Below the pieces are notes generated by a model that saw nothing but the letters and a program-made list of their open reading frames with translations, was not told the DNA's origin and did no database searches. DNA of 64,000 nucleotides from Dastarcus helophoroides (lineage: Eukaryota > Arthropoda > Insecta > Coleoptera > Bothrideridae). The position numbers and the translations under genes were made by a program. The stretch lies in contig CM053336.1 in assembly GCA_028583605.1 (NCBI GenBank), positions 23,359,004 to 23,423,003 of the forward strand. Reading direction: 5' to 3'. Of the stretch, positions 8,712 through 18,639 are shown in pieces (position 1 is the first letter of the stretch; each line of letters opens with the position of its first letter).

Positions 8712-9222
8712 CTTACAAAGAAAGGTCGCGAAGTGTCCGGCGCCGATTTTGCTAATTTTTGGATATGTTTTAGAGGACCAAAATCTAAGGGACACGTATT
8801 TTTTTAATTGGCTGATAAACGGTCTTAATGGTAGTTTTACCCCTTCAAAGTTGGGGCAAAAAATGCAGATTTTGCTGTTTCTCACATACCAAAAATAATG
8901 TTTCAGTCGTTTCTTTTCCCAAAAGTTTTGTTTTGACGAGAAATAAAAGAAAAAAAAATTCAAAATTTTCCCACCCCCCTCATGAGGGCAAACTACCCCA
9001 TTTAGAAGTTATGTAATCATAAAAATGGTACTTAGGTCAGCAAAATTTTGAAAAAAATATATGTTATTTTATGCACCAAAACTAATTTCACCTTTTTTTG
9101 AATTTAGTCGAAAAAAATTTTTTTGGGGGTAAACACCACTTACACGAATACGTATATGATAGAATGTATTTTTATAATTTTTGTTTTATTTTTTTTTTCT
9201 GAAGCGAAATATTTCGACGAGA
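8712..9222 (+). repeat. Solo arm fragment of the 43.8 kb foldback element
   Basis: About 510 bp, beginning ACAAAGAAAGGTCGCGAAGTG, match the first unit of the left arm of the large palindrome at 43761-44270 and, inverted, its right end at 45880-46383. Shared landmarks in order are GTCCGGCGCCGATTTTGC, CCCACCCCCCTCATG, GGGGTAAACACCACTT and GAAGCGAA-TATTTCG. It is a single arm unit without the partner. It has no coding content; open frames here are chance. Confidence 0.85.
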
Positions 9223-9368
9223 AAAGTGGCGTGAAAAGCTGCCTATGAAGTTTTTGATAGATACATAGTGTCAAATAGTTTTAATGTATTTGAAGTTTTA
9301 AAGTTAATTCTATTTTGACTATCGACTCATCCTACGAAGATTGCAGACCTGCTACATAGTTTGAGAAT

Positions 9369-9535
9369 ATTAAAATTGTTATTAATAAAATATGATAATA
9401 TTATGAAACATTTTTTAAATATGACTACGTGATATTTAAATTTATATGTTTCATAATGTTGACAACTATTATTAATAAAAATTTAAATACTTTTAAAGTG
9501 GATCGCAGAAATGTCAAAATAAAAATAATAAATAT
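9369..9535. repeat. Rearranged fragment of the 9.8-10.2 kb hammerhead repeat
   Basis: GACTACGTGATATTTAAATTTAT (about 9423-9445) is the inverted form of ATAAATTTAGATATCACGTAGTC near 10094-10116, while the next ~80 bases (TTTCATAATGTTGACAAC ... AAATACTTTTAAAGTGG) match 10130-10200 in direct orientation. It is thus a scrambled second copy of the same repeat. Confidence 0.65.
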
Positions 9536-9824
9536 AATATTTCCGAGCTATAAGTGTCTTCCATGAAGAATAATCATATTCCTTTAACGCAACGAACTGA
9601 CTCGACAAATGGTGAGTGCTTCTATCTACTAACACAGAGTTCTACGTGCTACTAAGCTGAAGACCTTTCGGCGGTTAGGAACACTAATCACCAAGAGCTC
9701 GACCGATCCAGAGTTCGACCCACAAGTGCATTTCAGTGTCGGAACGGAAGCCCTTGAACTAGTTGGATCAGGCTTTAAATATTTAAATTTTTGCCATCGT
9801 AAATTATTGATTGTTTAGTCATGT
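9536..9824. other. GC-richer unassigned stretch
   Basis: This ~230-base block is less AT-rich than its surroundings and contains AGAGTTCGACCCAC, which resembles an RNA polymerase III B box. A tRNA-derived SINE head or the 5' leader of the hammerhead repeat is possible, but no A box or poly-A end could be fixed. Confidence 0.25.
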
Positions 9825-10210
9825 TAAAATTTTTTATGTACAGATATTTCAGTTTATTATTTTTAAGTACTTCCTTCTCATTGTATGCACTGCTGACGAG
9901 CTCAAATAAGAGCGAAACATCGATGTCCAGTGCTATAACTTTTTTTACATGTTTTATATTTTTTTATTTTTATAATTTATTAAAAAAAATTCGTGTACAA
10001 TGTTAGTCTTCTATGTTTCATTTTTTTTTCTATTCTATATAAAGTAAACTAACCTATTTTTGTGTCAGTTATCAGAAGGTGACGTTGTAAATAAATTTAG
10101 ATATCACGTAGTCATATTTCAAAAAGTGTTTCATAATATCATTAACTTTCATTAGTAAAAAATTAAATACTTCCAAACTGGGTCTCAGAAATCTTAAATA
10201 AAATTAATTA
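9825..10210 (+). mobile_element. Dispersed hammerhead-containing repeat, plus copy
   Basis: About 385 bp align, with many substitutions, to 48361-48756 on the minus strand. Common blocks are TACTTCCTTCTCATTG-like sequence before the ribozyme, the ribozyme itself, an A/T run, TCTATTCTAT.TAAA, GGTGACGTT, TATCACGTAGTCATATTTCAAA and AAACTGGGTCxCAGAAAT. No ORF is carried. Penelope-like retroelements and retrozymes are the known carriers of such type I hammerheads in animals; I cannot decide between them because no reverse transcriptase is adjacent. Confidence 0.7.
9887..9933 (+). ncRNA. Type I hammerhead ribozyme (second family)
   Basis: A complete 47-base core: stem I GCACTG (9887-9892) pairs with CAGTGC (9928-9933), 6 of 6; CTGACGA at 9893-9899; stem II GCTC-AAATAA-GAGC, 4 of 4; GAAA at 9914-9917; stem III is the palindrome CATCGATG plus the A-T pair; the cleavage triplet is GTC, with the cut expected after 9927. 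All invariant hammerhead bases are present. The self-complementary stem III again suggests that two molecules fold together. The sequence is unrelated to the ribozymes at 6.9-7.4 kb outside the core. Confidence 0.9.
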
Positions 10211-10640
10211 ATAATTAATATATTAATTAAATTGATTGTTTACTACAGGAAATGGTACAAACTCTAGAATCAATTTTAACATTTATTCTAAGTAATTTAA
10301 GTACACTATGAATTTCAAATTAAAAAGTATCTAAGTACCTAAGTATCTAAAATTACGAAAAAATAGAGAGATTATTATGAAACTCGTTTTTATTTTAATC
10401 GGCTGTTTCCTTTAAAAAAACAGCTTTTCGACGTTTTGTATTTTTCAGACACTCTGTACATTATAAAACTAATTTTAAAATGTACCTTTATAGAATTCCT
10501 ATCCATCACCAAAACAAAACTTTTTTCAAATTAAATAGTGTAAGCATAATCGTCCGTGTCGTACGTCGTGAATAACCCGGTATTGACCATGGCGCCATGC
10601 GTAATTGATTATCATTTTACTAGATCGTTTACCAAGATCT
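10211..10640. other. AT-rich 3' flank of the first IR gene
   Basis: I see no gene or repeat that can be named here. The stretch lies downstream of the IR stop (minus strand), so any polyadenylation site of that gene would be in its right part; I did not find an unambiguous one. Confidence 0.4.
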
Positions 10641-12461
10641 CTAATCTGCTGGAGGGTAAAGCAGTTTAATTAAAAAATTAACTTTATTGAAAAATGACGT
10701 ATTCTTCGAAATCCAGTTTACAACGTATTCAAGAATTAAGCAAAGCAAGGAAACGACGTAACCCAATATTAATAAATCAAAGAGCTCAATGTAATGTTTC
10801 ACACTTAATTCTTTTATTTTAGGTTGCTCTTTAGGCGATCTGCTATTATTTCTGTTGCTTTCCCTGATGTCACTCCACCATTTGTCAACCAATCCTTTTT
10901 CTATAACTTCTTGGGTCCAAAAAAATACTTGCCGCCTCATCGGAAAATCTTTTCTCAAGTAGTAAGTGACAAATAAAGTTAAGTAAGGCATCGTATTAGA
11001 TATATTATCTATGAGTGCATTCTCTGTTGGTAATGATATTAAATCAGACATAAACGAAAATATCAAATTTTCCTGCGCTAAAGCAACTCTTTTGGTAAGT
11101 TCATTAATAAGATGAACATTGGTTTTCAGATTGATTGGTTTGCCTCTGTGCTGCCTTCTTATCTGTTCGTTTAAATTTGCTGTAACAAAATGTACTAATA
11201 ATAGTCGTTCTGTATGCCAGGAGTAGTTGAGCCCCAATGGTTTTCTTCCCCTGATGTCGTCCAAGTCTCTAATTGGTGTTTCATAGAGATCTGAGGAGAA
11301 AATACTACTTAACTTGCCTAGGTATATGCTATCAATAATCAAACAAAAGAGGGAGAAAAAACTGAACAATATACGAAGTGTTATAAATTTTGAAGACATA
11401 TTGGAACAGTAGCCATATAACGACGTAAAAATGTCAATCGGAATTATCCAGTAGTCGATTTTTTTATCAAGCAATTTACAAGAAATTAAATATCCTACCA
11501 TCATTAAGAACCAACCGTAAACAACCTTTTTCCATAAATCGAAAGTAAATGGTTTCCACAATTTGTTGTAAGAGATAATTAATTTAGGTTTACTCGCAGA
11601 AAGACGGATCTCGTTTTTAAATATAACAGGCCCGAAGTCAAGCGGCACCGCTTCGGTATCATTCATAAATAAATGTCCTATTGCCATATCTCCTCTTCCT
11701 TCATAAACGTGATTTACTAGTTCATAAAATGATCCATTAGTCAAAAACTCATGCTGAAAATTAACACTGTTCTGAAGCAAAATGGAAAGTTCGGATTTTT
11801 CAGCTACATTTCTGATGAGTGACACCATGAGCCCCGGATTTATAACTTTGTTTACTTCAATGACAAAAGGAGGTGATACAGTATAATAAAATCGCAATTG
11901 GCAGACGTTGTCATCCAAGGAGATGTATTTGTCGTAGCAACGATCGAAACCAAGTAAATCGCAAATGTAAACGTTATTTGGACAACGATGTCTAACTTTT
12001 TGATTGTGCACCAGAATGGACTTTTTGGCGAAAACTACCAGGTTTGTTTCTGCAATGCCCATTTTCCATGTAAATGTAAAAATTTTTCTCACTAAAGTTT
12101 TGCCAAGCAAAGTCGTATTTTTCGTCGCTAATATTATTGTACTTGATGGCATATTTCGTAAGTTTTGGACGTGGTAAAATATTTCGTCTACATTCGTAAT
12201 CATCACTAACCTGGTCCAATCAGTGAAAGCATTTTTAGATACCTGCAAATTGCACTCTTTAAAAGTGCTTAGGGTCATCAGTTGATATGAAGTTCTAAAG
12301 GCTAAATTAATTTCAGTTGGTACAAATATGAGTAGCTTTCTATTTTCGTTTATTAAATGCTCTATGTTATTCGAGTCTATATTTATTTCCATTTTGAATT
12401 TGAAAAGATGGATGCTGCCGATTACTATATAAAAGTAAGCCAGGCACACAGGGCGAATCAT
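10641..12461 (-). CDS. Divergent ionotropic receptor 1 (chemosensory channel)
   Basis: An intronless 606-residue member of the insect IR family, the variant glutamate-receptor channels used for taste and smell in sensory neuron membranes. A hydrophobic start (residues 1-20) looks like a signal peptide. Residues ~185-300 form ligand-binding half S1 (SPPFVIEVNKVINPGLMVSL; VPLDFGPVIF). SYNKLWKPFTFDLW leads into M1 (312-328), then a pore loop around TSLYGYCSNMSS, M2 (363-384) ending IYLGKLSSIFS (the IR equivalent of SYTANLAAFLT), S2 (385-550) and M3 (560-583) with a short cytoplasmic tail. I chose the ATG at 12461 instead of one 19 codons upstream because the paralogue at 36871 starts at the aligned position. 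Ligand and exact orthology cannot be read from sequence. Confidence 0.93.
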   Translation of the reverse strand: MIRPVCLAYFYIVIGSIHLFKFKMEINIDSNNIEHLINENRKLLIFVPTEINLAFRTSYQLMTLSTFKECNLQVSKNAFTDWTRLVMITNVDEIFYHVQNLRNMPSSTIILATKNTTLLGKTLVRKIFTFTWKMGIAETNLVVFAKKSILVHNQKVRHRCPNNVYICDLLGFDRCYDKYISLDDNVCQLRFYYTVSPPFVIEVNKVINPGLMVSLIRNVAEKSELSILLQNSVNFQHEFLTNGSFYELVNHVYEGRGDMAIGHLFMNDTEAVPLDFGPVIFKNEIRLSASKPKLIISYNKLWKPFTFDLWKKVVYGWFLMMVGYLISCKLLDKKIDYWIIPIDIFTSLYGYCSNMSSKFITLRILFSFFSLFCLIIDSIYLGKLSSIFSSDLYETPIRDLDDIRGRKPLGLNYSWHTERLLLVHFVTANLNEQIRRQHRGKPINLKTNVHLINELTKRVALAQENLIFSFMSDLISLPTENALIDNISNTMPYLTLFVTYYLRKDFPMRRQVFFWTQEVIEKGLVDKWWSDIRESNRNNSRSPKEQPKIKELSVKHYIELFDLLILGYVVSLLCLILEYVVNWISKNTSFFNKVNFLIKLLYPPAD

Positions 12462-12518
12462 AATTTTAAATGTAAGGGTGTAATAGCGCTGAAGAATATT
12501 TTTTTCTCTTTTTTTCAT

Positions 12519-14712
12519 TCAACGGTAATAGCATATGACCCAATGACTGAATAATGATAGCTATTAGTATATAAGTATGAAGTTTGAAACTCGAGCGGTA
12601 GGCGAGTGTTTTAATGATGCGAGTAAAGTAATAGTTATTATTCACAAATAAAGCACTCTATCCGCAAAGATAAAAAAATATAAATCTGTAGGTTAAATAT
12701 GCTTATTGCAATAATTTAAACCAATATTGCACTTACAACTTATAATTAATAAAATGGTTTATTTATTCCTTTGCGGCTTATTTAACTTCTAGAGGTGTAG
12801 GTTTTTAGTCGTTTTCGTCGGAATCAACAAGTCTGTTAAATAAAACAAAGTGTTAGCTACACAATTTTTAACTCCAGGACGACTGGACGGATTTTTAAGA
12901 TCTTTGCTTTGTTGGAATTGTCCCTGCCTCGAATAAAAATATTGAAAATATTCATAAGCGCTTTTTCTCATAGGATTCACTCGAAAACCGGCACAACCTA
13001 TGTGTGGGATCTTAAATATTTTAATGTAAAATTTAATTTAGCTAATAAGTTAACACAACATTTATTAATACTGAGGTGGTACGAAGTTCACCAGGGCCAG
13101 TTAGTATGAAATAAAACACAAATATACATATACAATAATATTTATTTAAAAAGATAAAATATTATATAGTGCAGCTTTAATTAAATAGAATGGTTTTAAT
13201 ATAAAGTGGTGCCATTATTTAATGCCTAATTTCAGAGACAAACGAAACATATGTTGTATACAAAATCACTCGAACCTATCGATTTTGTTTCCTTTTTTGT
13301 GACCTTTTGCGTGTAGTCAACTTTACGCAAAGTGTTTTTAAAACGATGTATACAAAATAAGACTTTATTTTATTTTCAAATGGAACACCCAGTATATTCT
13401 TGTACACACAGCCTAGAGAAAATACCATTGGATGTTAATTCAATAAAATTTCGATTTGTTAATGATACTTATTTGGAGTATTGATTTTAGTGAAAGTTAT
13501 TTAGTTGAAATTTTCATATTTTTTTTGTTTTGTTTGCGTTAAAATTTTTAATTGCAGCACCAGTAAAATAACTTTGGACACAATTCGATGGTAAATCGTT
13601 ATTTGGAAAACAAATGCGGGAGACAGGGGTATTTTGGACCAACTTTATATTTTGGCCAAAATCTCTCAAAAAATATTTTTTTTCTGAAAATGTCAAAGCT
13701 TGTCCGACCACTTTGTAAATTGATTAAAAATAAAATAAGGTAGAAAAACTTTTTATTGTCAGTTTAAAATATACAAGAATATTGTTATTAAAAAGAAACA
13801 ATGTGAAGTGGAACGAGAAATGGCAATGAAAATCAGTTCGAAATGCAATCTTCGAAGTCTAGTAACTTATGGTCATTTAGGTGCCTTTCAGGTGAACAGC
13901 TCGATCGCACACGTCGCAATGGATGGTATTTTGACTTTTCATTTTTTTAGCATATTTTTCTTCCAAGTTATGCAGAAATCGACGTCTTCTTCCACGTCAC
14001 AATCGGTTAAAGACTGTTGTTTTTTCCAAGGTGTCTTCGAATCAAAGCGATATCAGCAATTAAATTTTTGAATGTTCGAAATTATAAATATAAATAATAA
14101 ATATATTCGCTATTTTTGAAAATGCAACAAAAATTTTCTACAGAAGAAAATCTAACCTCTACATTGTAAACTTAGACTTAAAAAATTATTATCATAACAA
14201 AAAATTATTAGAAATTGTATAAAAAAAAGTTTAATATTTTATGCATCAAATGCACGAAGCTAACTTGTGAAATGTATAAAATTGAGTGGTCCGTAATTCC
14301 CCAACAGAAGTAAGCCATAATTCCCCGAACGCCCTTTATTAAAATATGGCAGCATATGAGTAACAATACAAAATTCATGCAAAATTTCATGTCTGTGTCG
14401 AAGATCTAAGGTTCTGCGAATATAATGAAGATGGTTCTTGAAAGGTATGGTTAAATAAAAGGAAACTCAAAGTAAAAACAAAAAAAATTCCAAGCATCAC
14501 ATTTCTATAAATCAGTCAATGAATCAATTTGCCACTGAAGCCACTTAGGGTTTTGTATTGTTTAAGGTAATATTTATTTTTTGAAATTCTTATATGCTAT
14601 TTCCGTATATTGTGGATGTTCTTCATTTCTGTAAAAGGTAAAAAACACTATGTGTTTTCATCCACAATATTATATATGCGTCATTAACATTTAGGTAACA
14701 TTTCAGTCGTGA
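12519..14712. other. AT-rich spacer upstream of IR gene 1
   Basis: There is no convincing gene. At 13370-13396 the sequence CAAATGGAACACCCAGTATA resembles the end of mariner-type MITEs. At 13514-13711 (minus) a 65-codon frame with FPNNDLPSNCVQSYF weakly recalls the helix-turn-helix start of such transposases. Both are suggestive only. Other short ORFs in this spacer show no family feature. Confidence 0.35.
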
Positions 14713-15190
14713 CTATATGATATATTTTATTGTATAATTAAGGAAAATTAGCTCATCTGAAGTTAAAAGCCTCCAATCAGTATCGAAAGGAAAATTCTGT
14801 GTACAAATTACACTCAAGTGAAATTTCAGAATTAATAATGGATTATCTTCCGTAATAAATGGTAATTTACCTCTACTAGCCACACAACTAAAATTTATAA
14901 TGATCAAATTTAACATTCTGGCGTTTGCACGTAACACCGTATTATATTGCTTTATATCTAGCAATGCTATGGCTAACCTCACCGGGATCCAGTAGCTTTG
15001 AGATTACGATGAGTTGTAAACACTAAATAACAAGAAAAAATATTTTTTGGTACTAATGTCTTCAGAAATTTCGGTCTAAATATGCAGTCGTATTCGACTA
15101 TTGCCACAGCATTAAGAACGTTTTGAGCTTTCGTTCTAAGTTCGTTTATATTGCAAGGAAGTACGATTGTAAAATTTGTATTAGTAATTG
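14713..15190 (-). pseudogene. Unrecognised coding remnant with one frameshift
   Basis: Two abutting minus-strand frames, 15190-14979 (TITNTNFTIVLPCNINELRT, ...YDCIFRPKFLKTLVPKNIF) and 14982-14713 (MRLAIALLDIKQYNTV, ...LLILKFHLSVICTQNFPFDT), read together like one decayed protein of ~160 residues. The shift is near 14980. Composition looks protein-like, but I do not recognise the family; an IR amino-terminal region is one possibility. The right edge coincides with the LTR start at 15191, so that insertion probably truncated it. Confidence 0.35.
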
Positions 15191-15512
15191 TGTAGCGTAA
15201 GTAACTCTCTGGAAACATTTGTTAATGAGAAATGGCCCCGAGAACGAATCATACGGCAGATAAGCGTTCTAGACGTTTGCGCGAGCGATTGTCCCATGTG
15301 TAGGGAGATCCGTTCTAGAAACCGGAATGGTATAAATAAGCAGTCGTCTTTCCCTCAAGTCAGCCAGTCAGTTAGTCAGTCAGTCAATTAGTTAGTTAGA
15401 TAGATAGTCGGATAGTTAAGTGAATCATAATTGTTGTGTTCTGAAACAAGTTTGAAATAAAGTTTTGACAATTCACGGGTTTCAATTTTTTTCGAACCGG
15501 TAACACGCAACA
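15191..15512 (+). repeat. LTR of a retrotransposon (family shared with 27.4 and 34.0 kb)
   Basis: The 322 bp start TGTAGCGTAAGTAACTCTC and end AACACGCAACA. Inside are a TATA box (TATAAATA, about 15331), a run of GTCA/GTTA repeats at the likely transcript start (15358-15410), AATAAA near 15458 and CAATTCACGGG. The LTRs at 27443-27702 and 34020-34245 share TGTAG.GTAA..AACTCTC, GATAAGCG, TATAA, ATTCAC and AACGC.CAACA. No target duplication flanks it, so it may be a 5' LTR with decayed interior downstream instead of a solo LTR. The superfamily (Gypsy or Copia) is not certain. Confidence 0.75.
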
Positions 15513-16867
15513 ATCTTTTGATAGTAGCAGCGAAAGTTGATAAAATAATTTTAATCGGGAATGTCCCTCACAAAATTTAAAGTCTTTAAAGTTGGAATGC
15601 TCTTCTTGAACACAATTTAATGTTTGTTTCCCCTGTTGTTTTCTCTCCCCCAATTCTTTTATAATTTGTCGCTGAATTTGCTTTATCCTAGAATACAAAA
15701 TAATCCGTAAACTGCTTGTGCGAGGTTAAATTTTATGCCATATTTATAACTTGACCAACTAAATCTTCGTTCTCCAAAACTACCTCAATGGATTGGGTCC
15801 TATTTGGCATATTTCTAGGTAAGCAAAGAGATTTTAGGTCGTTTGGTCAATCATTGACGTTTCTTTGTTGATTTGTTTTTCTTAAAAAAAAAGTAATTCT
15901 CAACTGCTCCAAAAATCAGCAAGTTACATCTGAGTTTCTGTCTTTAATCTTCTCCTTGAATGAGAGTATTCATGCTCTTCATTAGGATTTGATAAAGTCG
16001 ATTTTCTAAATTCATTGATATTCAAATGTAATTGATTAATTGAGGCTTTTAAAGCATTTGCATCCACTTGGCCAAATAATTTCGTGAAATATTACTCAGG
16101 AACTTCTTAATCTTCTCTTTAAATTTATTTTTCATAGAGCCCATTATTCTTCTCATATCTCCCAATTAGCCCCCGAAGGTTTGCCCTAATATGACACACT
16201 TTGACTGTTGGCCGTGTTGCACACCATGACTGTTAATCGTGAAATGGCTCTACTATTGGAAAATACAAAAAATATCACTTTTTGCCATAAAAATCATTGT
16301 ATCTTGGATAATTTTGCCCGAACTCGGTTGTATTACAACCTTCTGCATAAGGAAAAGCTCTTTCTAGACGATGATAATATTAACTATATTTTTATATTGC
16401 GATTAACTCCAAAATTTGTAACTGAGAAGCGACTGTCGGTCTGGTGATAGTCTGTTATCACCCTACATTTCGCAATTCTTAACCGAATTTTGCTACACAT
16501 GTTTCTAGTGATTCTGAATTTTTTAGAATAGAACCCTATTGATTTTGTAAGCTATTGGTCAAATTGTTTAAAGTTCATAAAAGAAAAACTTAGATTATTA
16601 AAGAAAAATCTTAGAAATTTCAGGTTCATATAAATTACAAAATAAATAATGATGGACAATGGAAGACTAGTTTCAGTTTTATGTATTGATGCAGGTATTA
16701 CAAAGGTTTATTGGTGATTGTGAGTTTGGTGCCACAGTAAAAACAGATTTTGTGTCTATCTGAGATAACTACTAATTTTTTGTATATCAGTCAGCTTAAC
16801 AAATATGGGAATTCTGTTGTTTTTTGCAGAATTTGTTGCTAGACATACAACAGCAAAAATAGGTTAG
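15513..16867. other. Possible decayed interior downstream of the LTR
   Basis: Directly after the LTR, GATAGTAGCAGCGAAAG could be an altered primer site. Short minus-strand frames (15396-15698 and around 16000-16130) and a plus-strand frame (16208-16447) show no domain I can name. Whether this belongs to the Copia remnant that starts at 16868 on the same strand is open. Confidence 0.3.
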
Positions 16868-17481
16868 TTGCAGTTGATAATGTTTGCAGATAAAAGACTG
16901 AAAAAGCATAAATACTACCTAACACCTGATCAAACATGGCATCGTATGTTTGGTCATATTAATGAACAAGACTTAAATAAGGTAAAACAGGGAGCTGCTG
17001 AAGGTGTTAAATATTATGTAAAATTAAGATGTGGACAACAAAATTGTGAAGTATGCTGTGAAGCCAAATTAACAAGGAAAATATTTCCGCAGGAAAGCAC
17101 AAGAGCAAAAAATATTTTACATGTTGTTCATACATGCAGATGTCACTACATTGGGTCACTACCCGATGGAAGTGCAGTCGACGGGAAAATCAAGATATCT
17201 TTAAATATAATTAATATAATTTTTCTAGAATGGTGTTTGTTTATTTTTTGAAATCAAAAGATTAAATATTCGAAAAATTTAAAGAATTAAAAGTGATGGT
17301 TGAAACACAAAAAAAAAAGGAAAAACCTAAAATTCCTAGAGTATATAACGGTGGCGAGTTTTGTAGTAAGCTATTTACAAATTTTTTGCAGAAATTGGTA
17401 TTATCCAGCAGGAGACAAATCAATGCACATCTAAGAAAAACGGTATGTCTGAGCCTACTATTTATGCAGAATTTGGTTTAA
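16868..17481 (+). pseudogene. Copia GAG-pre-integrase and integrase fragment
   Basis: The first ORF (16868-17251) has TWHRMFGHINEQDLNKV, the H-x-H part, and CGQQNCEVCCEAK, the C-x2-C part, of the Copia integrase zinc-binding domain. After a stop the same element continues with VYFLKSKD, then KVMVETQ, then IPRVYNGGEFCSKLF, the second-aspartate region of the core, where the catalytic Asp appears changed to Tyr. Integrase would insert the cDNA into the genome. Stops and the changed residue make it inactive. Confidence 0.82.
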
Positions 17482-18639
17482 AGATCTTTGAAACTTGAGA
17501 AATGAAAAAATAAAACCTTCTTTTATTTTAACTAGGAGTTTCCAGATGCTTGTTCATATGAAACTTTTTGCTTAAAATTATTCTTTTTTATTACCTGTTT
17601 GATTTAAGGTATCTAAAAAGGAGACACCTGTATAATCCAATGTATCAATAACATCACCAAAAGAATTCCAGAAGAAGATGACCATTTTAAGGTATTGATT
17701 GAAGAAGCTCAGAAGATCTAGATTAATTGGGGGCCGAGAATAAACATAACAGAAGGAAAGAAAAATTAGAACAGATGAGTTCAACAGTATTAACCCTTAT
17801 TAAGGTAAATGGCCTAAATTCAGACATCTTTAGGCATTTACATTATGCTTTATTTAATATAATTAAAAATTTCTAAGTGACATAGATCAATGTTATTTTT
17901 TAGTTAACAATTAATCTTGAGGAGTTCTGACTATTTTTATCATCATTTAACTTTAATAAAGTTTACTTCAGTTTTATCAATTAGTGGCGACTTACCGTAA
18001 AGAATAAAACAGTCAAAATCTGCTAAGCTTATTAAAAATACTTAGATATTGGATATAACGGATAACTCTCAATCGTTATCAAACTCAAAGGTCATTTATT
18101 AACTGCTAAAATGTTGGGAAATTAGAAAATGGATCAATGGATGGCTCAGCATATATTTTAGTTTAATATTTTTTTTATTTTGGTCGCATAAACACAAATG
18201 CCTAAACTAAGTACAGTGTCTGAATTTAGGACATTTAACGTTTATGCAAATTTTCAGTATTCATGACTAAATAAGTTGTACTAAAAACAAATACAACAAT
18301 TTACTTATGTACAACCGCCGACGATGCTGTTCAGCGAAACCTGGTTTGGTTGAATAAAATTTTGTCGAAACGTATTGAAGTTTTTTACATTCATTATTAT
18401 GATTATTGTTAATACAAAATAGTTTGAAAAATTATAATAAAGAAAATGATATGAATTACAGTGATTATATTTATCCAGGGGAAGAGAAAAATTTAGAAAT
18501 TTTTTAGCATAGAAGATTTGCAATAGTACGCATGCACAAGAAAATGGATGGTTACGTTGCATTTATGAATTTGACCAAAAATGACTCAATAATGCGATAA
18601 TGACTCAATTAAAATGACTGAAAACTTGTTAGGAGCAGA

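Noticed and set aside
11992..12554. Short ORFs overlapping IR gene 1 (11992-12219 minus, 12357-12554 plus)
   Set aside because: They lie in other frames of a gene with full domain support.
13808..14071. 87-codon plus-strand ORF
   Set aside because: No signal peptide, domain or homology-like motif, and the AT-rich context makes such frames common.
15358..15412. GTCAGTCAGTTAGTCAG run as possible CRISPR-like or satellite array
   Set aside because: It is a 4-bp repeat directly downstream of the TATA box within an LTR; there are no spacers and the genome is eukaryotic.
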